Shown here piece by piece: positions 28,919 through 41,043 of a stretch of DNA of 64,000 bases; within the stretch, counting starts at the first letter, position 1; every line of letters starts with the position of its first letter. This DNA is from Paracoccaceae bacterium (GTDB lineage: Bacteria; Pseudomonadota; Alphaproteobacteria; Rhodobacterales; Rhodobacteraceae). Under the pieces are notes generated by a model, which was given only the letters and a program-made list of their open reading frames with translations, was not told the DNA's origin and ran no database searches. The stretch covers positions 1 to 64,000 of the forward strand of contig JALEGX010000095.1 of assembly GCA_022763485.1 (NCBI GenBank). The letters are read 5' to 3'. Position numbers and translations under genes: made by a program.

Positions 28919-30121
28919 ATGATGACAAAAGACGAAGCGACCAAACTGCTGGCACGTCCGCTAGCCTTGCCGTGCGGGATTCAATTGAAAAACCGATTGG
29001 TGAAATCAGCAATGTCGGACTCGCTCGGCGATGGCGCAGGAAACCCGACACGAACACAAATGCGCTTGTATGAAAGGTGGGCGGACGGAGGCGTAGCCCT
29101 GTCCGTTATTGGTGAAGTACAGGTTTGTCCCGACTACCCGGAGAAACCCGGCAACCTGGTTCTGGCTCCCGGTGCGGACATCATTGCGCTTCGGGCGCTG
29201 GCGAAAAGCGGATCCAAAAACCGCGCCCATATCTGGCCTCAGCTTGGCCATGCTGGCGCGCTGGCGCACGGGCCGATCAGCACGCCCAAAGGGCCTTCTC
29301 CGCTGAATGTTGACGGCTTGAATTGCGACGGCATGTCTTTGGAAGAAATCCGTGATCTTCCACGTCTCTACGCACAAGCGGCATCTCTGGCCAAAGAGGC
29401 GGGATTCGGTGGCGTCTTGCTCCATGCCGGTCACGGGTTCCTGTTCAGCCAGTTCCTGTCACCTCTGTTCAACCATCGCACAGATGCCTATGGCACCACC
29501 GTTGAAAACCGCTTCCGCGTCATTGGTGAGACCATTGCAGCCGTGCGCAACGCCGTAGGTCCAGCCTACCCGATTGGCATCAAAGTCAACTCCACCGACA
29601 AGCTTGACGGCGGGCTGACGTTTGCGGATGCGCTGGGTATCGTGAGACTGCTGGACAAGACTTCAATCGATCTGATCGAAGTCAGTGGCGGCACGTATTT
29701 TCCCGGTGCAGCCTCAAGCTCTGACAGCGCCCCGGCGTCGGGCGCCTATTTCAGCGAGTTCTCCAAGCGCGCCAAACGGCTGACCACGGTTCCCATTGTC
29801 TTGACCGGAGGCATTCAGACGCGTGAGCAAGCCGTTCAGGCCTTGCAAGAGGGCGCGGCAGACGCCATCGGCCTTGCCCGCGCTATGGCACTGAATCCCT
29901 CTTTGGCAAACGGTTGGCTGGACGGAAACACAGGTGGTCCTGAATTCCCGACATTTGATACCCCGCCTCAGGGCAGCATTACCGCATGGTATTCGATGCG
30001 CTTGACCGCTCTGGGCGAAGACCGCGAACACCAGTTCCACCAAAGCCCGGCAGACGCGCTGGAGGCTTATGAACATCGCGACACACGCCGCTGCGAAATC
30101 TGGAAGACGCGTTTCGCCTGA
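28919..30121 (+). CDS. NADH:flavin oxidoreductase / Old Yellow Enzyme family
   Basis: LKNRLVKSAMSDSLGDG, HAGHGFLFSQFLSPLFNHRTDAYG, GGIQTREQAVQALQEGAADAIGLARAM. Confidence 0.93.
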   Translation: MMTKDEATKLLARPLALPCGIQLKNRLVKSAMSDSLGDGAGNPTRTQMRLYERWADGGVALSVIGEVQVCPDYPEKPGNLVLAPGADIIALRALAKSGSKNRAHIWPQLGHAGALAHGPISTPKGPSPLNVDGLNCDGMSLEEIRDLPRLYAQAASLAKEAGFGGVLLHAGHGFLFSQFLSPLFNHRTDAYGTTVENRFRVIGETIAAVRNAVGPAYPIGIKVNSTDKLDGGLTFADALGIVRLLDKTSIDLIEVSGGTYFPGAASSSDSAPASGAYFSEFSKRAKRLTTVPIVLTGGIQTREQAVQALQEGAADAIGLARAMALNPSLANGWLDGNTGGPEFPTFDTPPQGSITAWYSMRLTALGEDREHQFHQSPADALEAYEHRDTRRCEIWKTRFA

Positions 30122-30202
30122 AACCGCCAGTCCGAAGATGGCAAGCCCAGATTGAACCTGAAACGAAAGGCGGCCCTCAGGAGGGCCTGCCTCCAAAGCG
30201 GC

Positions 30203-31687
30203 CTACACGCCGATCACGGCCTGAACCGCGCGCTGCCAGCGTGCGTAGGCGGCCTCTCTGGCATCTGCCGCCATCTGGGGCGTGAACTTCCGATCCAAGG
30301 CCCATTTGGCCGCAAACCCTGCCTTATCCGGATAGATGCCCGCCTTCATGCCAGCCAGCCAGGCCGCGCCCAGCGCGGTGGTTTCGGCCATCACGGGCCG
30401 GTCGACCGGAGCGCCAAGCAGATCCGACAGGCTTTGCATGGTCCAGTCGCTGGCGGTCATCCCGCCATCCACGCGCAGCGTGACCTGTGTCTCCTGTCCC
30501 CAATCGGCGCGCATCGCTTCCCACAGATCGCGGGTCTGGTATCCAACGCTCTGCAACGCGGCGCGGGCAAACTCTGCCGGGCCCGAATTGCGTGTCAGAC
30601 CAAAGACACCCCCCCGGCAATTGGGGTTCCAATAGGGCGCCCCCAGACCGGTAAAGGCAGGAACCAGAATGACGTCCTGTTCAGGGTCGGCGCCTTTGGC
30701 CAGCTCCCCGGATTCGCCGGCGGTCTGGATCACGCCCAGCCCGTCGCGCAGCCACTGCACAGCTGCCCCGGCGATAAAGATCGACCCTTCCAGCGCATAG
30801 GTCGGCTTGCCGTCCAGCTGGTAGGCAATCGTGGTCAGCATCCGGTTCTGCGATGTCACCGGCTGATCGCCGGTGTTCAGCAGGGCAAAACAGCCGGTGC
30901 CATAGGTCGATTTCATCATCCCCGGTTCAAAACAGGCCTGCCCCACTGTTGCCGCCTGTTGGTCGCCTGCAACCCCAAGGATCGGAATCGCACCGCCCAG
31001 CAGATCCGCATCCGTCGTGCCGAATTCTGCCGCGCTATCGCGCACCTCTGGCAACATGCCCATTGGCACTGACAACAGATCGCAGATCTCGGCGCTCCAG
31101 GCCCCGGAGCGGATGTCATACATCAGGGTTCGGGCCGCATTGGTGGCGTCCGTGGCGTGTGACGCGCCGCCCGTAAGGCGCCAGATCAGGAAGCTGTCGA
31201 TGGTGCCGAAAAGCAGCTCCCCCTGCTCTGCCCGTTCTTGTGCACCGGGCACGTTCTGCAGGATCCAGCGCAGTTTGGTGCCCGAGAAATAGGGATCCAG
31301 CAACAGCCCGGTCTTGTCCCGGATCATTGGCTCATGTCCGGCGTCTTTCAGCGATGCGCAGTAGTCAGCGGTCCGGCGATCCTGCCAGACGATGGCATTG
31401 TGGATCGCTTGCCCTGTCGCCTTGTCCCAGACCACCGTTGTTTCCCGCTGGTTGGTAATACCAATTGCAGCTACAGCGGCCGCCTCTACGCCCTGATCGG
31501 CCATGACCTGGCGACATACCGCTAATGTGGTCTGCCAGATCTCCTCGGGGTCGTGCTCAACCCAACCGGCACTTGGGAAATGCTGGGTGAATTCCTGCTG
31601 CGCGACACCAGCAACTTGCATGTCCTGATCGAACAGGATTGCCCGCGTCGAAGTCGTTCCCTGGTCAATCGCCAGAACATAGGTCAT
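30203..31687 (-). CDS. glpK: glycerol kinase
   Basis: [41 protein letters not shown]. Confidence 0.97.
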   Translation of the reverse strand: MTYVLAIDQGTTSTRAILFDQDMQVAGVAQQEFTQHFPSAGWVEHDPEEIWQTTLAVCRQVMADQGVEAAAVAAIGITNQRETTVVWDKATGQAIHNAIVWQDRRTADYCASLKDAGHEPMIRDKTGLLLDPYFSGTKLRWILQNVPGAQERAEQGELLFGTIDSFLIWRLTGGASHATDATNAARTLMYDIRSGAWSAEICDLLSVPMGMLPEVRDSAAEFGTTDADLLGGAIPILGVAGDQQAATVGQACFEPGMMKSTYGTGCFALLNTGDQPVTSQNRMLTTIAYQLDGKPTYALEGSIFIAGAAVQWLRDGLGVIQTAGESGELAKGADPEQDVILVPAFTGLGAPYWNPNCRGGVFGLTRNSGPAEFARAALQSVGYQTRDLWEAMRADWGQETQVTLRVDGGMTASDWTMQSLSDLLGAPVDRPVMAETTALGAAWLAGMKAGIYPDKAGFAAKWALDRKFTPQMAADAREAAYARWQRAVQAVIGV

Positions 31688-31762
31688 GTGTCGCCTCCCC
31701 TTGCCCTTTGGAAAGCGACTTTAGACACAAACCAAATGGGACGACCAGCCCCTACTAACGCT

Positions 31763-32617
31763 TTAGTTCAGTGCGGGAATTTCGATATTATCGATCAGGC
31801 GGATGCCATCCATCCACGCCGCCGCGCACAATCGGGCCGCTTCGGTTGGGCGGTCCAGCGGTTTGAGATCCGTGGCGCTGGCCAGTTCCAGATACTCGAT
31901 TTCCGAAAATCCGGCCTGCAAAAGACGCGCACTGGCACGTTCCACAAGATCCGCCAACGCTTCACCCTGTTGCAATCCAGCGGCAATGGCCTGCATCTCG
32001 GCATAGAGCCGCGCCGCCTTGTCCAGCGCTTCCTGTGACAGGCGCAGATTGCGGGAGGACATTGCCAGCCCCGATGCCTCACGCACCGTCGGGCAGCCGA
32101 TCACCTCAATCGGGATATCCAGATCGCGCGCCATGCGTTTGACCACCATCAGCTGCTGATAGTCCTTCTGACCGAAATAGGCCTTATGCGCCCCGGTCTG
32201 CAGAAACAGTTTGGCCACAACGGTGGACACACCATCGAAGTGGCCGGGGCGAAACCTGCCCTCCATCACATCCGTCAGCCCCTCCACGGTAACGGTGGTG
32301 GCATAGCCTTCGGGATAGATCTGATCCGGGTCCGGGACATAGATCACATCCACGTCAAAGCCTGACAGTTTTTCCGCATCCTCAAGCTCGGTCCGCGGAT
32401 AATTCGCCAGATCTTCGGGATTGTTGAACTGCTTGGGGTTCACGAAAATGGTCACAACAACGCGGTCGCATTCAGCGCAGGCGGCCTCGACCAGAGACAG
32501 ATGTCCGGCGTGCAACGCCCCCATGGTGGGAACCACCCCAACGGTTTCGCCTGCCCGGATCCAGTCCGCGTGCAGCGCACGCAGGTCCGCCAACCGGCGT
32601 AGAATAGGAGCTGTCAT
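31763..32617 (-). CDS. panC: pantoate--beta-alanine ligase
   Basis: VGVVPTMGALHAGHLSLV, FVNPKQFN, HFDGVSTVVAKLF, YFGQKDYQQL. Confidence 0.97.
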   Translation of the reverse strand: MTAPILRRLADLRALHADWIRAGETVGVVPTMGALHAGHLSLVEAACAECDRVVVTIFVNPKQFNNPEDLANYPRTELEDAEKLSGFDVDVIYVPDPDQIYPEGYATTVTVEGLTDVMEGRFRPGHFDGVSTVVAKLFLQTGAHKAYFGQKDYQQLMVVKRMARDLDIPIEVIGCPTVREASGLAMSSRNLRLSQEALDKAARLYAEMQAIAAGLQQGEALADLVERASARLLQAGFSEIEYLELASATDLKPLDRPTEAARLCAAAWMDGIRLIDNIEIPALN

Positions 32618-32620
32618 GGT

Positions 32621-33451
32621 TTATCCCTTGCTCGGTGCCTGATCGGCAAAGACATGTTCTGCGGCCGGGAACGCACGGGCGCGCACTTCGGCGGCATATT
32701 CCGCGATGGCCGTTTCAGCAAGTGGGCCCAGTTCCGCGTATCGCTTCACGAACTTCGGTTTGAACGCGGTGAAGAAGCCGACCATGTCATCAACCACCAG
32801 GATCTGACCGTCACACCCGGCTGAGGCTCCGATCCCGATGGTGGGAATGGGCAGCTCTGCGGTGACCCGGTCGGCCAGGGTCTGCGGAACCTTCTCCAGC
32901 ACCACGGCAAAAGCGCCGGCGTCGGACACGGCCTGGGCATCAGCCAGAACCGCCTCTGCCTGCTCATCCCGTCCCTGCACCTTGTATCCGCCCAAGGTGT
33001 TGATCGACTGAGGTGTCAGCCCGATATGGGCCATCACCGGGATGCCCCGCTTGACCAGGAATCGGATCGTGGGCGCCATTTCCACGCCGCCTTCCAGCTT
33101 GACCGCCGCCGCACCGGTTTCAGCCATCAGCCGCGCGGCATTGCGGAACGCCTGTTCGGGCCCTTCCTCATAGCTGCCGAAAGGCATGTCGATGACCAGC
33201 ATCGCCTTTTCCAACCCGCGGGCCACGGCCTGACCGTGCAGGATCATCATCTCCATCGTGACACCCAGCGTGGAGGGCAGCCCGTGCAACACCATGCCGA
33301 CGCTGTCACCGACCAGCACGAAATCACAATGCGCATCCATCAACCGGGCCATCGGCGTTGTATAGGCCGTCAGGCTGACAATGGGGGTCTTACCCTTGAG
33401 GGCGCGAATGTCGTCGGCATTGGGGGCCGATTTACGGGCAGTGGCGCTCAT
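32621..33451 (-). CDS. panB: 3-methyl-2-oxobutanoate hydroxymethyltransferase
   Basis: [45 protein letters not shown]; start at MSATARK. Confidence 0.97.
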   Translation of the reverse strand: MSATARKSAPNADDIRALKGKTPIVSLTAYTTPMARLMDAHCDFVLVGDSVGMVLHGLPSTLGVTMEMMILHGQAVARGLEKAMLVIDMPFGSYEEGPEQAFRNAARLMAETGAAAVKLEGGVEMAPTIRFLVKRGIPVMAHIGLTPQSINTLGGYKVQGRDEQAEAVLADAQAVSDAGAFAVVLEKVPQTLADRVTAELPIPTIGIGASAGCDGQILVVDDMVGFFTAFKPKFVKRYAELGPLAETAIAEYAAEVRARAFPAAEHVFADQAPSKG

Positions 33452-33617
33452 TTCATTCCTGTTCGCGGTTGGAAATGCTGCGGTGTAGCAATTTACGCCC
33501 CGTCGATCCAGTGCGCGAAATGTCCCGACAGGCTTGATTACGTGGCGCAATGGGGGAACACTCTCCTTAAACGCGTCGGATCACAGGCGCGCTTTCAACC
33601 AAACGGGGAGAAAAACA

Positions 33618-35096
33618 ATGTCATTCAGATCAGTTGTTATAACCACCAGTTCCGCCCTTGCGCTGAGCGCAGGCATGGCAATGGCCAATTCTTCGGTCAC
33701 CGTAGGCATGCAGCTTGAACCGCCGCATCTGGACCCGACCAGCGCCGCAGCAGGCGCCATCGACTCGGTTCTGTACTCCAACGTGTTCGAAGGTCTGACC
33801 CGCTTCATGGGCGACGGCTCCGTCGTGCCCGGCCTGGCCAAGAGCTGGGACATCTCCGCAGATGGCAAGACCTACACCTTCCACCTGCAGGACGGGGTGA
33901 TGTTCCATGACGGCTCCGCAATGGATGCCGAGGACGTCAAGTTCAGCCTGGACCGCGCCCGCGCCGAAGACAGCACCAATGCACAGAAAGCCCTGTTTGC
34001 CGGCATAAGCGACGTGATGGTGGTTGATCCGCTCACCGTGAAGGTCAGCCTGTCGGAACCCAACGGCAACTTCCTGTTCAACATGGCCTGGGGCGACGCG
34101 GTGATCGTTGCGCCCGAAAGCATCGGCGACATCAAGACCAACCCCGTGGGCACCGGTGCATTCAAATTCGCAGGCTGGGTCCAGGGCGATCGCATCGACC
34201 TGGAGAAGAACGCCTCCTACTGGGGCACCCCGGCGGTTCTGGACAAGGCCAGCTTCAAGTTCATTTCCGACCCGACCGCCGCTTTCGCGGCGATGATGGC
34301 CGGGGATATCGATGCCTTCAGCGGCTTCCCGGCGCCGGAAAACCTGCCGCAGTTCGAAGCGGACCCCCGGTTCCAGGTTCTGGTCGGCTCGACTGAGGGT
34401 GAAACGATCCTGTCCACCAACAACAAGCAACCGCCCTTCGACAATCCGAAAGTGCGCGCTGCGCTGGCCCATGCGATTGACCGTCAGGCCATCGTGGACG
34501 GGGCGATGTTTGGATATGGCACGCCGATTGGCACCCATTTCGCGCCGCACAATCCGGCCTATATCGATCTGACGGCGCAATCTGCCTATGATCCGGACAA
34601 GGCCAAGGCGCTGCTGGCCGAGGCCGGGTTCCCCGACGGCTTTGAAACCACGCTGCATCTGCCGCCTCCGTCTTATGCCCGTCGGGGTGGCGAAATCATC
34701 GCAGCCCAGCTGGCACAGGTTGGCATCAAGGCCGAAATCACCAATGTGGAATGGGCCCAATGGCTGGAAACGGTCTTCCGCGGCAAGAACTTCGGCCTGA
34801 CCATCGTCAGCCATACCGAACCGATGGACATCGGCATCTATGCCCGGCCGGAATACTATTTCCAGTATGACAACAAGGCGTTCCAGGATCTGATGACCGA
34901 GCTGAACAGCACCACGGATCCGGCCAAGCGGACCGAGATGCTTCAAACCGCGCAACGGATCATCGCTGACGACCACGTCAACGGTTATCTGTTCCAGCTT
35001 GCCGCACTGAGCGTTGCAAAGGCGGACCTGCAGGGTCTGTGGGCCAATGCCCCAACCCAGGCCACCGATCTGACCGCGGTCAGCTGGTCCAAGTAA
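33618..35096 (+). CDS. ABC transporter substrate-binding protein (family 5, peptide/opine type)
   Basis: signal peptide; LEPPHLDPTSAAAGAIDSVLYSNVFEGLTRF; no permease/ATPase genes adjacent. Confidence 0.9.
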   Translation: MSFRSVVITTSSALALSAGMAMANSSVTVGMQLEPPHLDPTSAAAGAIDSVLYSNVFEGLTRFMGDGSVVPGLAKSWDISADGKTYTFHLQDGVMFHDGSAMDAEDVKFSLDRARAEDSTNAQKALFAGISDVMVVDPLTVKVSLSEPNGNFLFNMAWGDAVIVAPESIGDIKTNPVGTGAFKFAGWVQGDRIDLEKNASYWGTPAVLDKASFKFISDPTAAFAAMMAGDIDAFSGFPAPENLPQFEADPRFQVLVGSTEGETILSTNNKQPPFDNPKVRAALAHAIDRQAIVDGAMFGYGTPIGTHFAPHNPAYIDLTAQSAYDPDKAKALLAEAGFPDGFETTLHLPPPSYARRGGEIIAAQLAQVGIKAEITNVEWAQWLETVFRGKNFGLTIVSHTEPMDIGIYARPEYYFQYDNKAFQDLMTELNSTTDPAKRTEMLQTAQRIIADDHVNGYLFQLAALSVAKADLQGLWANAPTQATDLTAVSWSK

Positions 35097-35119
35097 ACCG
35101 CACGCGCACGGCACATGGG

Positions 35120-35146
35120 AAAGCCGCTCTTCGGGGCGGCTTTTCT
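35120..35146 (+). terminator. intrinsic terminator
   Basis: AAGCCGC-tcttcggg-GCGGCTT then TTTC. Confidence 0.6.
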
Positions 35147-35259
35147 TATTGCCCGGTTAATGCACGACCGCGATCAATGGGCTGCGGATTGACCCACTCC
35201 ATCCACACTTTAAGGTGGTAGGCGAAGTAGGATTTTCTTGTTTCAAGGAGCTTTAGAGC

Positions 35260-36855
35260 ATGCCCGCCATGTCGACGGACAAATCCCTGTCCCTTGCACG
35301 CAAAGCCGTAAAAGCTAACGACTGGCCAACTGCTCACCACCATTGCCAAACGGTGTTGGAGAAGTTTCCCAAAAACAAGAAAGCCGCGCAGATCCTGTTG
35401 GCAATGAAACCGCACGCCGTGCCCGCGTTGTTGAAAGAGGCGCAGGCCGCCCAGCAAAGGCAAGATTGGGCCACCTCCGAAAGCCATCTTGAGGCCGCCG
35501 CCGGAATCGCGCCTGAACTGCCCGAAATCCGACTTGCTCTGGCGACCTGTCAGCTGGAAGTGGGAAAATTCCCGGCCGCTTTGCAGAACGCAGAAAGGGT
35601 CCTCAAGCAGCGGTCTGACCATCCGGGGGCGCTGAATACCAAAGGCCGTGCGCTGCGGGAAATGGGCCGCGGGGCTGAGGCCGAACAGGCCTTTGGCGCG
35701 GCTTTGGGACACGGAAAGTCAGACGTGCAAACCTGGAGCAACCTGGGTGTGTTGGCCCGCGCGCAGGGCGACCGCGCACATGCAAAAGACTGCTTTGAAC
35801 GCGCGCTGAAGCTGGATCCCGGATCGGCCACGCTGCATCACAGTCTTGCGCAAGCACTGGAAGAAGACGCGACACAGGATCATGTCAGGGACATGCAGGC
35901 CGTCCTTGCGACAAAGAACAAGGATGACCCCGCAACAGCGCCGCTACATTTCGGACTGTTCAAACTGCTGGACACTCTGAACGACCATGAACAGGCATTT
36001 TCCCATCTTGAACGTGGCAACACGCTGGCCCGAGCAGCCCATGGCACAGATTTCGATCAATTTGCGCTTCCTTTCGCTTTGACGAAAGCACTGTTCACCG
36101 AACAGGTCGCACCCACGCCCTATGAAGGGTCGCTACGGCCGATCTTTGTCATCGGACTGCCCCGTACCGGTACAAGTCTGGTGGAACGCATTCTGTCGCG
36201 CGCCGACGGAACCCAGCCTTGTGGCGAGCTTACGGTGGTGCAGAATGCCATCTCCAAACTGCTCAAGACCGTGATGTCCCGAACGGAGAAAGCACTGAAT
36301 GCAGACGACATTGCTTGGCTGCAATCGGAGTTGACCAAAGGGTACGCGGATTACTCTGACGGCAGTCCCGTACTGATCGACAAGAACCCGTTGAACTTTC
36401 GCTGGGTCGGCTTCCTAGCCACCGCGTTCCCGCAGGCGAAATTCGTTCATGTCTCACGCGATCCGATGGCTGTGGCCTGGTCTTTGTATAGTCGTCTTTT
36501 TGCCGGTGCAGGCAATGGATTCGCCTATGATAACGGGGATATAGCCCGCTTCATGATTCTGCACCGGGACCTGATGGACCATTGGCATTCCGTCTGCCCC
36601 GGCCGTGTATTCGAACTGCCGTATTCCGAGCTTGTTTCCGACACTGCGACCACCACCAAAGCGTTGGCCGCAGCGGTTGAACTGGACTGGAGCGAGGATT
36701 GGCTGTCACCGGAAAAGTCGCAGTCACAGGTCCTGACTGCCAGCTCCAACCAGGTGACGAAACCCATTTATTCCGGCAGCGACAGGGCCTGGACCGACTA
36801 CGAAAACCAGCTTGCGCCGCTGCAGGCCGCTTTGAAATCCGCCAGCCTGATCTGA
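35260..36855 (+). CDS. tetratricopeptide repeat sulfotransferase
   Basis: N-terminal TPR region; PIFVIGLPRTGTSLVERILS PAPS-binding motif; FVHVSRDPMAVAWSLYS. Confidence 0.9.
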   Translation: MPAMSTDKSLSLARKAVKANDWPTAHHHCQTVLEKFPKNKKAAQILLAMKPHAVPALLKEAQAAQQRQDWATSESHLEAAAGIAPELPEIRLALATCQLEVGKFPAALQNAERVLKQRSDHPGALNTKGRALREMGRGAEAEQAFGAALGHGKSDVQTWSNLGVLARAQGDRAHAKDCFERALKLDPGSATLHHSLAQALEEDATQDHVRDMQAVLATKNKDDPATAPLHFGLFKLLDTLNDHEQAFSHLERGNTLARAAHGTDFDQFALPFALTKALFTEQVAPTPYEGSLRPIFVIGLPRTGTSLVERILSRADGTQPCGELTVVQNAISKLLKTVMSRTEKALNADDIAWLQSELTKGYADYSDGSPVLIDKNPLNFRWVGFLATAFPQAKFVHVSRDPMAVAWSLYSRLFAGAGNGFAYDNGDIARFMILHRDLMDHWHSVCPGRVFELPYSELVSDTATTTKALAAAVELDWSEDWLSPEKSQSQVLTASSNQVTKPIYSGSDRAWTDYENQLAPLQAALKSASLI

Positions 36856-37018
36856 GCCGAAACGCACCGGTTCCAAGGGCCGTTTGGTACGGAACCGGAT
36901 CAAACGAAATCATTCGTACTAACTTTTTAGTTTGACAAGAAACGCAAGTATATGAAAGCTAGATGACAGTCAGGCGCCAAGGATGACCTGATACAACACA
37001 CCTCAGGGAGGAGGAAAG

Positions 37019-38752
<1,734 letters not shown>

Positions 38753-38796
38753 CAGGGTCTCCCTGTCGGGCTGAGCTGCACGTCGCTTGGCCCGCT

Positions 38797-38826
38797 CACC
38801 CCGGAGATTTGGCGGTCTCCGGGGTG
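38797..38826 (+). repeat. 11-bp perfect inverted repeat between SBP and ATPase genes
   Basis: CACCCCGGAGA-tttggcgg-TCTCCGGGGTG with no U-tract. Confidence 0.6.
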
Positions 38827-38885
38827 TCATTTCCCCAAAGGGCGTCCAGAACGCTTGAACACCAGCGTCGGAAAGTCACGACCAA

Positions 38886-39950
38886 ATGGCACTTGAACTC
38901 AAAGCCGTAACAAAACGCGTTGGCGCACAGACGCACATCAAAGAAACCTCTCTTGTTCTGGAAACCGGACATTTCAACGTGTTGCTGGGGGCCACCGGGT
39001 CCGGCAAGACGTCGCTGATCAAGATGATGGCCGGACTGGACCCGATTGCCAGCGGGCAAGTCATCATGGATGGTCAGGATGTCACCCGGCTGAGCACCCA
39101 GAAGCGCAACATCAGCTTGGTCCACCAGTTCTTCATCAACTACCCCCATATGACCGTTTTCGACAACATCGCCTCCCCGCTGCGGGTTGCAGGCATGGCA
39201 AAGTCGGAAATCGAAGGCCGTGTTGAACACGCGGCAGACATCCTGAAGCTGCGGCCCATGCTGCACCGCCGCCCGCATGAGCTGTCGGGTGGACAGCAGC
39301 AGCGCACCGCGCTGGCCCGCGCTATTGCGAAAGAATCGAAAGCGGTCTTCCTGGATGAGCCGCTGGCAAACCTGGACTACAAACTGCGCGAAGAACTGCG
39401 CGACCAGTTGCCGGACCTGTTTGCCGGGCGCGGAGCAGTGGTGGTCTATGCCACCTCAGAACCGGAAGAGGCGCTGCTGCTTGGGGGCCGCACCGCACTG
39501 ATGGAAGACGGACGGGTCACCCAGTTCGGCGACACCTCTTCGATTTATCGCAACCCGGCCAATGTGCTTGCGGCGCGTGTCTTCTCGGATCCGCCGATCA
39601 ACACCGCCGAGATCATCAAGCAGGGCGACCTGGCGGTTCTGAATGCCGGCGTCAGCTGGACGCTGGAGGGCGCGGCGCGCAATCTGTCCGATGGGGCCTA
39701 TACCCTGGCGATCCGACCGCACCACGTCGTGCCGGTCACAACCAACAAAACCACCGTACATCTGACCGGCCGCGTGCAGGTGACCGAACTCTCCGGCTCG
39801 GAAAGCTCTGCCCATTTTGAAATGGGAACCGGAAGCTGGGTTTCGCTCTCTGCCGGGGTTCACCCCTATGAGGTCGGCGAGGTGCATGAATTCTTCTTTG
39901 ATCCCGCAGAGTGCTACTTCTTCGCACCTGACGGAACCCGCGTGGCGTGA
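38886..39950 (+). CDS. glpS: glycerol ABC transporter ATP-binding protein
   Basis: GATGSGKTSLIKMMAGLDP, LSGGQQQRTALARAI. Confidence 0.85.
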   Translation: MALELKAVTKRVGAQTHIKETSLVLETGHFNVLLGATGSGKTSLIKMMAGLDPIASGQVIMDGQDVTRLSTQKRNISLVHQFFINYPHMTVFDNIASPLRVAGMAKSEIEGRVEHAADILKLRPMLHRRPHELSGGQQQRTALARAIAKESKAVFLDEPLANLDYKLREELRDQLPDLFAGRGAVVVYATSEPEEALLLGGRTALMEDGRVTQFGDTSSIYRNPANVLAARVFSDPPINTAEIIKQGDLAVLNAGVSWTLEGAARNLSDGAYTLAIRPHHVVPVTTNKTTVHLTGRVQVTELSGSESSAHFEMGTGSWVSLSAGVHPYEVGEVHEFFFDPAECYFFAPDGTRVA

Positions 39951-39957
39951 GGCAAAC

Positions 39958-41043
39958 ATGGCGAAGATCACACTTTCAAAGCTGCGTCACAGCTATTACC
40001 CGAACCCGTCTCAACCTTCGGACTATGCGCTGAAGGAAATCGATCTGGACTGGACCGATGGGGGTGCTTATGCGCTGCTGGGTCCGTCGGGGTGTGGCAA
40101 GTCCACCCTGCTGAACATCATATCCGGCCTTCTGGTCCCGTCCGAAGGGCGGATCCTGTTCGACGGGCAGGATGTCACAGAACTGCCGCCCGACAAGCGC
40201 AATATCGCGCAGGTGTTCCAGTTTCCGGTCATCTACGACACCATGACCGTCTACGACAATCTGGCCTTTCCGCTGCGCAATCGCGGCCGGTCCGAGGACG
40301 TGGTGAAAACCCGCGTGACGGCGATTGCCGAAATGCTTGAACTGACCGAGATGCTGGACACCCGCGCGGCGGGGCTGTCACCGGACAACAAGCAGAAGAT
40401 CTCGATGGGGCGCGGACTGGTCCGCGAGGACGTCAATGTCGTGATGTTCGACGAACCCCTGACGGTGATCGACCCGCATCTGAAGTGGAAACTGCGGTCC
40501 AAGCTCAAGGAACTGCACCAGCGCGTCAAAGCAACGATGATCTATGTGACCCATGACCAGACGGAGGCGCTGACCTTTGCCGATCAGGTGGTCGTCATGC
40601 AAGAGGGTGAAATCGTCCAGATCGGCACCCCCGTGGAACTGTTCGAACGTCCCGCCCATACATTTGTGGGCCATTTCATCGGCTCCCCCGGAATGAACGT
40701 CCTGCCCTGCCAAGTTGAAGATGGGGTCGCCTTCTTCAACGGAACCCCTGTTCCGCTGGAAGGGCCGATCAAGGGCGAGGCAGACGGCAAGACCGAAATC
40801 GGCATCCGGCCTGAATTCGTCTCGCTGTCAGAAACCGGCCTTCCTGCGCAGGTGACAAAGGTGTCCGATGTCGGACGCCACACGGTTCTGGAATGCCGCG
40901 TCGCCGACACCCGGATCAACGCAATCGTGGAAGGGTCCCCACCCGCAGTCGGAAGCGAGGTCCACCTGAATTTCCGACGTGACCAGACCCGGCTTTATGT
41001 CGACAGCTGGATCGCCACCACCTCGCAGGAGGATGCCGCATGA
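39958..41043 (+). CDS. glpT: glycerol ABC transporter ATP-binding protein
   Basis: GPSGCGKSTLLNIISGL, LSPDNKQKISMGRGLV, TOBE-like C-terminus. Confidence 0.85.
   Translation: MAKITLSKLRHSYYPNPSQPSDYALKEIDLDWTDGGAYALLGPSGCGKSTLLNIISGLLVPSEGRILFDGQDVTELPPDKRNIAQVFQFPVIYDTMTVYDNLAFPLRNRGRSEDVVKTRVTAIAEMLELTEMLDTRAAGLSPDNKQKISMGRGLVREDVNVVMFDEPLTVIDPHLKWKLRSKLKELHQRVKATMIYVTHDQTEALTFADQVVVMQEGEIVQIGTPVELFERPAHTFVGHFIGSPGMNVLPCQVEDGVAFFNGTPVPLEGPIKGEADGKTEIGIRPEFVSLSETGLPAQVTKVSDVGRHTVLECRVADTRINAIVEGSPPAVGSEVHLNFRRDQTRLYVDSWIATTSQEDAA

Noticed and set aside
36867-36898. CCGGTTCC/GGAACCGG inverted repeat after the TPR-sulfotransferase gene
   Set aside because: No U-tract and long 16-nt loop; could be a weak terminator or chance, not enough to call a regulator site
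36932-36960. TTGACA...TATATG as promoter of the glycerol ABC operon
   Set aside because: Spacing (11 nt) is incompatible with a standard sigma70 promoter, and no convincing -10 lies at 16-18 nt
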